Source: Strongylocentrotus droebachiensis (lineage: Eukaryota > Echinodermata > Echinoidea > Camarodonta > Strongylocentrotidae). Taken from it: a DNA stretch of 64,000 nucleotides. The translations under genes were made by a program, and so were the position numbers. Where the stretch lies: positions 186,001 through 250,000 of the forward strand of contig JAVYIG010000403.1 in NCBI GenBank assembly GCA_035222895.1, read 5' to 3'. Below the pieces are notes generated by a model. The model did not search any database and was not told the DNA's origin. It saw nothing but the letters and a program-made list of their open reading frames with translations. Of this stretch, positions 43,314 to 55,041 are shown piece by piece (position 1 is the stretch's first letter; every line of letters begins with the position of its first letter).

Positions 43314-43412
43314 GCATGATAATACACGTGAGTAGAAGCATCGCTTAAGGCGTTTGACGATCAAGATAAGATGGTGGAGAAAGTTGGAATAACACGTTTC
43401 TGACGATGTGCT
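43314..43412 (+). repeat. Type III box cassette (60-bp core)
   Basis: Perfect box 1 at 43314-43332 and a box 2 with one change at 43393-43412 (CACGTTTCTGACGATGTGCT), followed by ACCGATCAAAACA. They enclose a 60-bp core unlike types I or II. The left flank is unrelated microsatellite-adjacent DNA, so homology begins at box 1. The right flank (CACTGAAGGTGTTCTTT) resembles type II. Confidence 0.75.
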
Positions 43413-43465
43413 CTCACCGATCAAAACACTGAAGGTGTTCTTTGAAATGCAGGTCACTTTTACTC

Positions 43466-43984
43466 TTTTCACACTGGTTTTGCTTAACCCCGTACTTTGC
43501 TTAGCCCCGTACTATCCTTAACCCCGGACTATTTTTTTTTGCTTTTCACACACACTATTTGTAGTCCCGTACTAGCGCCTATTCCAGAATAAGAAAATTC
43601 CCGCTGTTCTCACTGCATTTCGTTAACCCCGGATATCATGAATGTTATGATTGGACATACCTCGCATCTGGCCAGCTGCGATACGCTCCATTGCGTAGTA
43701 CCGGACTATTTTCGTTTCTGTTCTCATTCATTTGCTTAACACCGCAATTGTGGGGTTAGCAGGAGTTAGCACCACAATTGCGGAGTTAGCCCTGCTATTT
43801 TGCAGGGTTAGTTAACCCCGTACTATAGGTGGGGTTAGCCAACTTTAGCCCACTTTGGTAAAAACCAGTCTGAACAGAAAGTGGAATAGGCTTAACCCCG
43901 TACTATAGGTGGGGCTAAGACCCCCCCCCCCCCCTTAACCCCACCTATAGTACGGGGTTAAGCAAAATATTGCCAGTGTGAAAA
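43466..43984. mobile_element. TIR element with TTAACCCCGTACT-motif interior
   Basis: 519 bp. Left end TTTTCACACTGGTTTTGCTT, right end the complement of TTTTCACACTGGCAATATTT; the TIR continues through GCTTAACCCCGTACT. The interior repeats AACCCCGTACTATAGG-like words in both orientations and has a run of 14 C at 43921. No clear target duplication and no transposase. Confidence 0.75.
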
Positions 43985-45225
43985 CAGTATTTCAAATTGA
44001 TTGAAAAAATGTCGCATTATTACAAGCTGCGAAACGGTATGAATTTAAAAATTGACTTGTAGGCTATTGTCCATTTAAAATTGAATTTGATGAATCGAAT
44101 ATTGTTAAGTTGGTACGGTGAAAACAAAGAGGCTATCATTTTTAGAGCATTCGTATACAGGGAAATCGTTCATCTTTAATTTATACAGTTTAAATTGGTT
44201 TGGGGAATGTCAACTTTTGAGTTTGAGTTTATTGCTTCCACTTTACCATGAACACATCAATAACTTGTTTAATTGTTTTAAAAAAAGGCGAAAAATGATC
44301 AAGTTTCTCAAACAACTGTAACAAAGATGTTTTCTTTTCTACTTATAACATTTCTTTTGTTACCTACTGTATATCTTTTATGACAAAACATGATAAAACT
44401 TTATATGCATTAAAAATTAAACTAAAGTGCAGCGACCTACTTACAGGTTGAATTTGTCGTTTCCACAAGGTTATCAATACAATGCATTGTTTTCAATATA
44501 TAAAATGGTAAAAATGTTTCCATAATTCTGAACATAATTATGAGTCAAAATGAAAAAGTATTTCTTTAAGGAAGGGACATACCGCGCAATTCGTGTTATT
44601 ACTGACTTTAAAAAAAAATTATGTTCGGGCATGTGATATTGAAATATTTATGTTATTCCTATCATATCAATGAAGTATTCAGCGCCTCGATATTTATGGA
44701 AAAGGTTTATAATCTTAATATCCCTTCTCCTCCTTGTCCTAAAGGGGTGGATTTTCTGTTGACTCGAAAGATGACACGAAAAATGAAGTTCAATACTCAG
44801 AAGGCATTATGATAATCCCATGAGCCGGGATTAGGGTGAGAGTCGTTATTATAGCTATTTGCTTTTAAGCAAATACGTCGATTCTCTTTGATTCCTTGAG
44901 CGAATATATTTCTACCAAAACATTTCTTGCAAAATGAAACAGATTTCATGATTGAAAAGCCGATTTTATTTTCGTTTGAAATTAGAAACGAGATTACTCC
45001 AACAAAGTGAGAAAAATAAGCTCACCTGTCTCGCATCTTGCCAAAAAAAATTGGTGACGATGTTATATTGTTTATAAATCCGAAGTGACACCTACGCCAA
45101 CAAGTGATACGTTCATAGAGTAAACATTATTCTATTTCCTTTGGGCATTCTTAAGAAGATAATAATGTTCTCTAGCTATTATCATGATTTGGTAGGCAAT
45201 AACAGCATGATAAAACACGTGCAAG
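43985..45225. other. Unassigned, apparently single-copy
   Basis: AT-rich. Box-1-like GCATGATAAAACACGTGC near 45207 has no box 2 partner. No gene recognised. Confidence 0.5.
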
Positions 45226-45484
45226 ATCAAAAGAAGGAACACAAAAAGGGAACGGCAAAGGAGAAGGGGCGGTGGGCTACATTATTACAAAAAGGAGAGG
45301 AAGAAACAAATAGAGGGAGAAATGAGAGATAAAAGGAGGGGTATAGAAAGAAATATACACATGTAGAGTCGTATAAAGAGATAAGCCTAGATAAGTAAAT
45401 AGAGAAAGAGAAAGGAGGGGGAAGTAGGGAGAAAGAGATACAAAGTCGATAGAGAGAGAAGGGGAGGAATTTAGGGAGAGGGGG

Positions 45485-45519
<35 letters not shown>

Positions 45520-45520
45520 A
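45226..45520. repeat. GA-rich purine tract
   Basis: About 290 bp almost free of pyrimidine clusters on the plus strand, ending in (GA)n at 45489-45515. Frames across it are low-complexity artefacts. Confidence 0.85.
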
Positions 45521-46199
45521 AATATTCACACCGTTTCACACGTGTATCAAAGACACGAAAACCACAGTTTAACTCTCTTTTTTTTTAAATTTCATGTTGT
45601 TTGTTTAGCGGTTTTCTTTTACTTTTATTAACATGGATCGATGGCATGAAACCCCAATTGCCTTAAGTTATTTCGTGCGTGTGGCCTACGTTTTACTTGC
45701 GTAAACTCTGCGAGTTCGCCCCTCCTCGCTCCTAGGTGCGCAGAGCGCAGACGTGTGAAGATCTATTTATTTATACTTTTAAAGTTGTATTTAGAAGATA
45801 TTTTTTTTGTATTTGTCACTGCCTATTGGCAGATAATGGAGAGGTAGGAACTTAACAGTAAGGAAGGATGATAGACATGGGATTTAATCTGTATGTGTCT
45901 TACACATTACCGGTTATAATGGTGGAATTAAGAGCATAATGAACATTGAAACTACTATTTTCTTTTCTCTCATGTAAAGCATAGTTATTTACAGACTGCA
46001 CTCTTCAGGTGTATTTAAATCTTAAACATGGCTAATAGCATATGCGGCAAAACAACTTTGATTTGCCTTTATGTTGTACACTAATTAATTTTCATTAAAG
46101 GATCCGGTATTTATCTCAGATTCTGAAACAAAACCCTGGATTAAGCTCATGCTGTCATGATAATTATAAACCTTTTTGGCAGTCAGGAACCCCATGACT
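45521..46199. other. Unassigned, apparently single-copy
   Basis: No gene or repeat match seen. Confidence 0.5.
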
Positions 46200-46203
46200 T
46201 TAA

Positions 46204-46709
46204 AGGTATTACAAAGTTTTGGTATGGGGTCCTGAATTTGGTTCAAATGAACATATTGGAAGCATATGCGTTCCTACAATATTCATTAATCGTTGTCGCG
46301 GTTGAAATTGAGTCTAAAGTTATGAAATTATAAATAAAAAACTCTTTATGTTGTATAGCTCCCTCTCAAGGTCAAGATATTAATTTAGCTTTGAAACAAT
46401 GTTTCTTGACTAAAATCGACCGATTAGCTATTCCCGTTTGGAAATTATATACCACAACTACATATTCTGAGAGTTTCATGGTCGCAGCTACCATTGTACG
46501 GCCATAGGTGCTATTTGAAATTTATTTAGCAAAATTTACCGGGAGCACCGGTAAATTATTATATTCAATTTTTCTCGAAAACAGAAGTGTTTTAGGGGCT
46601 AATTTTTTTGGTGCGTATAATACATCCACAGGGGCATCCAAATATATCAAAATTGTAAAGATTCACTATCCACCCAATTTTCAAAATTTCCCAAAACTTT
46701 GTATTACCT
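46204..46709. mobile_element. TTAA-flanked MITE, copy 2 (inverted relative to copy 1)
   Basis: 506 bp, TIR AGGTATTACAAAGTTTTGG, TTAA at 46200-46203 and 46710-46713. Reverse complement of 19372-19875 with scattered substitutions, including the internal hairpin. Both copies are full length, which defines the element's ends. Confidence 0.9.
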
Positions 46710-46713
46710 TTAA

Positions 46714-48228
46714 CAAGCCGCATGTCTGATTATTAAGATATTTATGATTGGAAATGGAAACCAAAGTTTGCGTTTTCCTAACGGTTTTCATAAAACTACG
46801 GTCTATAGGAGAAAACGAGTACAAAGTCATAGTAAAACCGGTCACTCAATTTTTTTTACTTTTTTGAGGCACTTCTTGATCATGATTTTGAAGCGCAATT
46901 TTTTTAGGGCTTCAATATTACAGCATATCACAGACACTGATAACACGTAGGGCCGCGCATCTCAGATTTAACATTGTTAAACGATGCCTTTAAATATATA
47001 TATATATATTTGTGAAAGTTTGGCAGAGAAAGAAGTAGGAGAAAGGGACGTTCAAAAACGAGGGTGATAGAGGTGGAATTAATAATAATAATAATAATAA
47101 TATTTAACTTTTATATAGCGCTTAATACAAATGTCTCTAAGCGCTTTACAAATATACTATTACCCCGGTCATTGGATTCAGTGCTTGCCCGCACACAATG
47201 TGTGTACAATCTCCACTCCCTGTCGAAAGTAAAATCAGAATTAAAACAAAGTCCAACAGAAGTTCGGTCAATAAAAGCGTAGTTCGTAATTTTGTTTGTT
47301 TGATTGAGACAATCTGAAGACATCATTTCCTTCGTAGTATTTCCGCATAATTATTTACATCTATTGTGCCCCAAAATAAAGGAGGTGTGCCCGAGAAAGA
47401 GAAAGACGTACGAGCTCGAGTAAACGAAAACCGTGCAGAACGCGTGTACTCACAATGTGCTTGTCCTTTTCTTCTGGGGCGAATTAATTATATAAACGAT
47501 CTTTATTGAATATGTCCAAGTTAATGGAACGTCAATGGTTTAATTCAGTTTGGCGGGAAAGGAAAGTCTTATTAGATTGAATCGAATTGATTTTATATCA
47601 TCAATACCTGTCAGAATGCCACGACTACTTGTTCTCGAGATTTACTTTATACTTCTTTTGCTATGGATTTTAACGCAATGCACTAAAAAAATACATTATT
47701 CTTGTCAGAAGAGATCCTAATTCCTAATAACTTGCTTTTGTTGTGTAATGTTCTTAGCAGATACATGAAGATGAATAACTTTCCTGTCAATAACTCATCA
47801 AGGCTCATGTATCCCGTCTTTTTATATTGAGATACACAAATACCATTTATAATTTGTATCTCGAAGTGAACGAAAAGCTAGTTCACAAGTAAACAAATTT
47901 TGTGAGAAATTTCTTGAGCTGAATTGTAAAAACCTATCATTGTTCAATAATGACATGCAGTGTCACCGTGAGATCTGTTTTCAGGTTGTGTAAGAAGATA
48001 AATGTAGTTGCATTGTGCGAAAAACTGTCTGGAAGCAATTGAAAAGGTCTGTATAATAATTATAAGAATGAGTGACCTGTGAGGTTATAATAAATTACCT
48101 CATACACTCTTGCTGGAACTATGTGTGTATGGGACTACATACAATAATTGTGTCATGAACGTTTGGTCCACAATAATTTTGAGCTATCTCTTGTCATATT
48201 TCGGACTTTAGGATTTAGGGGATTCTAA
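46714..48228. other. Mostly unassigned, with a common AGCGCTTTACA-type repeat
   Basis: (TA)n at 46997-47010. (AAT)n at 47082-47102 leads into TTATATAGCGCTTAATACAA and CTAAGCGCTTTACAAATA, a palindromic word pair of a dispersed short repeat also glimpsed near 35985 and 42470. The rest is unrecognised. Confidence 0.5.
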
Positions 48229-48490
48229 AGCAGGGCTCCGAGTTTAGCCGAGTTGGAGCCACGAGTTGTGGCGAGCTGGCTCGATCTTATGGCAAGCAGT
48301 TTTATCATTAAAACATATTTCTTGATATCACGAAATCCAATTCTTGATATCAAAAATTACCCTTGCTTTACAACGTAAAATTATTTTTTTGATATCAAGA
48401 AATATGTTTTAATGATAAAACTGCTTGCCATAAGATCGAGCCAGCTCGCCACAACTCGAGGCTCCAACTCGGCTAAGTGGGAGCCCTGCT
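48229..48490. mobile_element. Hairpin (foldback) MITE
   Basis: Arms of about 100 bp: 48229-48330 (AGCAGGGCTCCGAGTTTAGC onward) and its near-perfect complement 48390-48490, around a loop of about 60 bp. A transcript would form one long stem. No target duplication established. Confidence 0.85.
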
Positions 48491-49273
48491 GAGGGTCATC
48501 CTTTTCAGGGGACATTTGGGGACAAGTGCTTACTTGAGAATTCTTGTACTCACATGTGCTTCCCTTTCTTATGGGGTCGAATTTATTACATAAACGATCA
48601 ATATTGAACATGTCGAAGTTTGTATAGCTATTCATGGAACTGCATGCAACAGCGCTATATAGCTCTTTTCATTTACAAACCGCGGATCGATGTATCGCCT
48701 CGAAGTCTCTAAATTTATCTTGACCAAGAGCTGACCGACGTCATAATTTGACTGGTCACTTTTAATCCCTATAGAATAGAACTATACCTGCTGATTATTA
48801 CAATCATGTGGTTTAAAATACTTAGAAGTGATGATTATAGTTCATCAGTGTTTATTGTAAACGAATTAAGAAAGCCACATATTGATTGGTTTAAATCGAT
48901 ACCTTTCATGATTTGTCGTGGAGTGTGCTGTAGCAGAACGATCGAGGGTTGGCGAAAATAAATCCCCCTATCACTCTTTAATTACTTAACAAACTCTTTT
49001 GAGAGCTATAATGTATTGATCCTGCGTCAAGTGACAAGACATAACACCATTGGATCTAAGCAGATGTGATTTACAGAGTTAGAAATAAATAGAAATCCAT
49101 TACCTTATATCCTACATAAATTTTAAAACACATTAACCGAATAGTAATAAACCATATCATGCTGAGGTTTTGTTGTCGTCGAAATTATCTAGTAGAAGTA
49201 GGTATAATAAGGATTTATTTGATAATACAAATTAAAATGAACTTTGATTTAATCCAATTTGTATGTGACTACG
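48491..49273. other. Unassigned, apparently single-copy
   Basis: No gene or repeat recognised. Confidence 0.5.
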
Positions 49274-49512
49274 TGCAGATGTTTCAGTACCAAATGACAG
49301 TATGAATCTGTAGCAGCAGAATGGTTAGAAAGGATGACAGTATCTATAATCAACAATATACGGTACATGCAGTTGTTAAATCAAGGTGGTCTCAATTTGC
49401 AGATGTTTCAGTACCAAATGACAGTATGAATCTGTATAGCAGCAGAATGGTTGAAAAGGAAGACAGAATCTAGACAATAAATGCAGTTACAAAATCGAAG
49501 TGGTCACAGTTT
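49274..49512. repeat. Tandem duplication, two units of about 124 bp
   Basis: 49274-49397 and 49398-49512 share TGCAGATGTTTCAGTACC and CAGAATGGTT blocks, with divergence and indels toward the 3' end. Non-coding. Confidence 0.85.
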
Positions 49513-50105
49513 GAATATTTTGTGCTTACACATTGTAAACTAAACAGTGATAATCTTAGAGATCAATACATTTTTTATGAGAATTAGAAAATCAAGCTCG
49601 TACCATTGTTACAAAATAGAATAGGAATAGTAACTGTTTTGTTTTTGAAAAGCTGAAACCACTAAAGATATTTGAAAACTCCTATTGGCAACTTCGTATG
49701 TGTGTTAAGTCACTAAGGATATTCTCCATTACTTTTAAATCTCGCAAGTTACTACATTTCCCTATAAATAAATTACTTTTCAAAGCACTCAACCAACTAG
49801 TAGGTTATTTTAGAGGAACTCCCAAATAATGTAAAATATGTTTCTTCTTTTAAAAAAGGAGAAACATAAATATTTTTAGTTTATTGTTGTTACAGAATCA
49901 AATACCTTAATTGACATTGCTATTGTTTTTGATGACATATGAATATCACATTCACAAATTGTATTACTAATGAGCATTTCAAATTCATTACAAGTATAAT
50001 GAAGCTGTAACCCCACAGTTAGGAGGATGTATACGTATCACCATATTTATTTTGTTCAGAAGATTTCATGACGCAATAAATGAAGGGGGTTACAGAAAAG
50101 AATCA
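49513..50105. other. Unassigned
   Basis: AT-rich; nothing recognised. Confidence 0.5.
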
Positions 50106-50429
50106 GGCGGTATTTCATAAAGCTGTTCGTAAAGTTACACGTGACTTTACGAACGACTTGAATATGAAGTGCCTGATAGTATGCCCAAAGTTTTTCCTGA
50201 TGTTTCACAAAGTGTGACTATATTTTCAATAACCTCAATTAAAATATAACAAAAAATATACTTTGTATTAAAAATGTTTGTTATAATAAGAATGTTAATC
50301 TACATCTGCACATTTCAACTTTAGTTGATGCAGTTAAAAATGATTAAGCATCCCATTCGGCTTTTCATATATTATAAGTCGTTCGTAAAGTCATGCGTAA
50401 CTTTACGAACGGCTTTGTGAAACACCCCC
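50106..50429. mobile_element. MITE with GGGGTGTTTCA-type termini
   Basis: 324 bp. Arms of about 55 bp: left GGCGGTATTTCATAAAGC, right in complement GGGGGTGTTTCACAAAGC, both continuing through GTTCGTAAAGTTAC. Each arm itself contains a smaller palindrome (CGTAAAGT...ACTTTACG). No coding sequence. Confidence 0.8.
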
Positions 50430-50700
50430 AGATCCCTTGTATTTACATTTTGTCCTTCACATTAGAGAGGGGTGATATGACTCCTGCGACATTAGGTCCG
50501 TGCTTTAATTCGTTAAAGGTTTAATTGAGTTATTATTTATTAAGGTTGTAGTTGGGTTTCAGATTAATTTTAGGTTTATACTTAGGTTTAGGGTTAGTAT
50601 TGGGTCTAGAGTAAACGTTAGGAACTCGTTTAAACTAGAAAACTGACCGCAGAGCAATTTTCTAATGAGCATGTGTCGTCAAACAGATGAAAGAAAGAGG

Positions 50701-50738
<38 letters not shown>

Positions 50739-51139
50739 AGGGAGGGAGGGAGGGAGGGGAAGATGGATAACTATAGGACATAGCAAGATAAAGGAAATAC
50801 ATGTATATTCACTTATTACTCAATGATAATAATAATGTGTGCATATACGCTGCCAAAATTATATTCATACGAGGTTTATTAATCATTAACACAAATTTTG
50901 TTGATCGTTTCGCACTGCATAAATATCAACCCATCATGTAAACCGACAAAAGGGAGTAGATAAGTATGAGGAGATAAGTTTCGAGGTGCGGCTCTGGCGG
51001 TATACCTCATTGACGTCAACATAGGATCTTGTTATTCATTATTCTTACTACATGAGAGAGGATGAAATTAGTAGATCCGAGGTCCTTTGTCAAGTTTAGA
51101 ATAAATAATGTGTATCTTTTATCATTTTCTCAAGGTGAG
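50430..51139. repeat. Unassigned stretch with GA/GGGA microsatellite
   Basis: (GA)n and (GGGA)n at 50693-50762; the rest is unrecognised apart from a short TAGGTTTAGGGTTAG repeat near 50570-50600. Confidence 0.6.
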
Positions 51140-51255
51140 ACCACAGTGTTGAGTTGGTAAAGGCTCTTGACTCTCACTAGAGAGGTCAGGGGTTCGATAA
51201 TCATTCGGGCTGAGTGTGCCTATATTCCTGGACGGGGTATATATACAGTTAACAA
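51140..51255 (+). mobile_element. tRNA-derived SINE-like segment
   Basis: Head with GAGTTGGTAAAGGCTC (A-box-like) and GGTTCGATAATC at 51191 (B-box-like), spaced as in a tRNA, followed by CGGGCTGAGTGTGCC. No tRNA cloverleaf is preserved at the 3' side. Confidence 0.5.
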
Positions 51256-52770
51256 CTAGATTATTCCTACCCCTTGTAAATTTAATGTTTTTGTTTTTTC
51301 GTGTGTTTTTCGTAACTCAAGAATGACAGGTGGACTGGTTGGATTAAGGCCTCTGATGAATACTTTAAGATGTAAGCTTTAATATGTCATATTCTTAAGA
51401 AGTGTAAATCGTGGCAAATGGATTTTTCACATACTTGGAAAGGGTATGAATAATTTCGTTGTTAACTGTAACCCACATTTTCCCCTCTGATGTAACACAC
51501 GCATACCTGGAAGTACCGTGACTGGAATGATAATAATTCCAAGGAAATTCGGGACGAGCATTGCTGATTAGGCTACCCGTGGTATCAAATACGACCATCA
51601 TAATTATTCTCATTTGTTATATAACGGAAACAATTTACACAGATACCGACCACCTCCTATGCTATATGAGCCTGGTGAATCCCCTTAACTAATTCATGTC
51701 GCTTATTAACTAAATACCCGTGCGTGAGTGTGGTTACCATAGAAATATATCAAGGATTTACTATACTCGTAAGTACCTCATTAAAAGAAAGAGGGATTGG
51801 TAGGCATGTCAACCATTCTATAACAGGTAGATTTAAAAGAAAAAGATTTAGAAGATAGATGTACTTTTTGATGAACAATCACAAGCAACCTTTTAAAGAT
51901 GATTCTGGGGATTATAGAAAATCTGTTCTTTTTTCTTGTACAGGTAACGAATAGTCTACTTTATGTGAATCCAAGGAACAGTAATTGACAAAGAGAAGAG
52001 AATTGTGATATCAACAGTAGAGTTATGTCATCAATAATAATTGGGCCAAACTATCGCACAATTTAAGCGTGATTTCTTAACCATTTACTAGACCAGTCGT
52101 CCGCGGCTAGTGTCAGAAAATAAGGATACTTACACAATTATTGTTAATGAGATTTTTATTTTCATTTCTTCAGATCTCTTTTTTCTTTATCTGAAAAGAA
52201 TGAACCTTAAATAGTTAAAACTATTGTGGGTTGGACATAAATAAAAAATTACGATTTCTTTTTATTGAATAAAACATGATTGCTAAGAATGGAAAACGGG
52301 ATAAACTGTTTTTGTTTTGTTTTGCATAGCTGAATTGTTTCGGCCGGGAGCAGTTTGTGGGCTGTAGCCGTATTGGCTTTGGGTCAAATATATTCCATGT
52401 GTATACGGTTTACGCAAAATCTTGTTAAAACCGAAATTATGATCATATTTATACTCAAGTGAGCATACCAAGGTGAAGGTCACGTGGGAGAACCAAAATG
52501 GCCGATGATTTTGTTTATGACCTCCATTGCGCGATAGTAGTAGTAATGGTTTTTTGAAATAAAAAATCAATCGTGGCTCGAAAGCCGAATTACAGGTTTT
52601 GTACAATAGTAAAAGCAAACATCAAAATTAAAGGAATCAAAATAGGTAATAACATGTAGTAGTGAGATCATAATGACAAAGATTAATTACAATAAAAAAA
52701 AAAAATTCTTACAGGCAGTGCCAGTTAGCATTCATTGACTACACCACTACACCATACTACTATTGATATC
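51256..52770. other. Unassigned
   Basis: Contains a minus-strand frame of 111 codons (52283-52618) with no recognisable motif. I do not call it a gene. Confidence 0.45.
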
Positions 52771-52771
52771 A

Positions 52772-52772
52772 A

Positions 52773-52809
<37 letters not shown>

Positions 52810-52850
52810 ATTATTATTATTATTATTACTATAATTAGTATCAATAATAT
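52772..52850. repeat. (ATT)n microsatellite
   Basis: TTA repeats at 52776-52808 and 52811-52828 with interruptions. Confidence 0.9.
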
Positions 52851-52908
52851 GATACGGCGCTCGTTTGAATTTTTACTTCAAATGTGAAAGTGCATCAATA
52901 TTGACCTA

Positions 52909-53002
52909 GAGTAAAGAAAATTGTTCTCTTTAATGTAGGAGAGAGTATAAAAGAAAATTGTTAGGAGAGAGTAAAGAAAATCGTTCTCTTTAATGTAGGA
53001 GA
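52909..53002. repeat. Short tandem duplication
   Basis: Two 34-bp units (52909-52942, 52969-53002; GAGTAAAGAAAATTGTTCTC start) separated by a partial third. Confidence 0.8.
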
Positions 53003-54240
53003 GCTAGTATCTATACAGATTTATCATCTTTTTTATTAACTGATGACTGGAAACAAAAATAAACATAGCAATCATGTGGTTCCATGACCCTTATCCGGAA
53101 GTTTAGGATACAAAATATTGATCCTGCATCATGAATGTGTTTTGTTGTTAAAGAGTGGTGAGTTTTTATATGGAAAATTCGTTTCCGAAAGCGAATCCAA
53201 ACAATTTTACAGAGAAATTATGTTTATATCTTTATATATGCTTGAATTACATTGGTTATATCATAATCATTCTTATATTTGCATATATGTATTTTGTTGT
53301 TAGTTCGATGTCTCAGCACTTTCACAAAAGATGAATTTCAGAGGGTTTTGATCGAACAGTGTTAGCTTGTTTATTGTACAACCAGAAGCTTCGCCAAATT
53401 TGCGAATGGGTTATATTCAGGGAGAGAAAAAAAATCCGCGAAATAATTGATTAAAAACAGAGACATTTTTGCAAATAGATAAAGTTCATGTCATAAAAAA
53501 TGTCCAGTGTTACCCTTCAAGTCAATATTGAGGAAGACAAAAAAACGCAAGACACTTCAGTTCAAAACATGTTTACATCAAATAATTTCTCAAACTAGTT
53601 CCGCCCGCCTCGTTGGTTTGGGTCAAACAAGCTGTTTGTAGTATTTTAAAAGAAGAAAAAACTTCACATCCTCTGTTTGTATTATTTTAACGAAAGTTTT
53701 GACATTTTAAAGTGTGCTTCACAAGCGAATTGCCTTTTTTTAATTTTTTTTTTAGACTTGTGGTGCGTGAATCACATAGCCCACGATGCGGACTGTCACT
53801 GAGGCCGCCTTCCGCTTGTTGTTGTTGTGTTGTTTTGATGTCTCATCCATACACAACACATTGCTCATCAACATCTCATGATTCCGTCCAAGTCTGAGCA
53901 AAAACACAACACAGCAATGCAAAATAGTACTGATTGACTGAATTACCGATGTGATCCAAGTATCATAACTCGAAGAAAAAAAAAGTGTCGCTTTTGACAG
54001 AGTTTTGTCAGTCCATCATGACGAACCCGGCAATGCGTCGATGGGAATAAAGAATTACTTCCGACTCAAGACCCCGACTTCCGCTCATCACTTGTTGCCG
54101 AGTTGATCACTTCCTCGTGATTCTCTGAAGTGTTGTCCTTTGTTTTGATTTCATGCAATTTTATAGGAAAAAACAGCTATTAACCAGTTACCTATATTAT
54201 CAAAAAAAACGAAGGGCGCGGGAGCACGAGCCCCAATCAG
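53003..54240. other. Unassigned
   Basis: No gene recognised. GTTGTTGTGTTGTT simple sequence near 53818. Confidence 0.45.
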
Positions 54241-54283
54241 ATGACGAGATAGTGATAGAGAAAGAGAGAGATAGACAGAGAGG

Positions 54284-54323
<40 letters not shown>

Positions 54324-54380
54324 GAGAGAGAGATAGAGAGAGAGAGAGAGCGAAGGAGAGAGAGAGAGAGAGAGGGGGTG
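54241..54380. repeat. GA-rich microsatellite
   Basis: (GA)n with interruptions, purines only over most of 54255-54378. Confidence 0.9.
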
Positions 54381-55041
54381 ATGGGGCAAAGGGGGTAAGA
54401 ATGTGAAATTGAGATGATACGACTTCTTTTGTGACACTATTACTCTATTCTTGCACATTAAAATTAAGGAATGAAATCTTGCGAAAGCTCACAATTTAGT
54501 GTTCTACCTCTAATAGACCTCAATCTTTTCTTTAAATCTAGTAACATAACCTACTTGCCTTTATACAAGTTTTTTTTCTTCTCTCAATATACAGTCCGGG
54601 AAAAATCTAATCATCATTATTAGTTCACGAGGTGGACAAATATTATGCTCCAATATCATATTGACCGTGAAACCTGAGAGCTGAAAAACAGGAGTTGGCA
54701 ATCACCTGTTTTGATCAATGTAAGGCGAACGTAGACCACATGAAAATAAAGTCAAAAACGATGTTTAGTCAACGGCGGATCCATGGATTTTCTTGGCGAG
54801 GGCCGTGTGGGGGAGGGCAATATAGGTCTGCAAATTCTCTGACAAGAACGAAAAGGGTTATTACGTTTCAAGATTTGGTTGGAAATTTTTACCACTGTTA
54901 CATTTAGGGGGCATATTTATTTCTCCTAATGTGAAATAAAATTATCCCAGATTTATGTTCCGACGGATGTGTGAAAAATGTGTGCGTGGGCCTGGGGGTT
55001 AAGATTATATTATAAAAGGCGCACTACTGTTATCTCCTATA
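54381..55041. other. Unassigned
   Basis: Nothing recognised. Confidence 0.45.

Noticed and set aside
718-43412. Box cassettes as a CRISPR-like repeat-spacer array
   Set aside because: The units are kilobases apart, cores fall into three fixed types rather than unique spacers, and the genome is eukaryotic.
45200-45225. Thirteenth box cassette
   Set aside because: Box-1-like GCATGATAAAACACGTGC is present but no box 2 lies within 200 bp; it could be chance.
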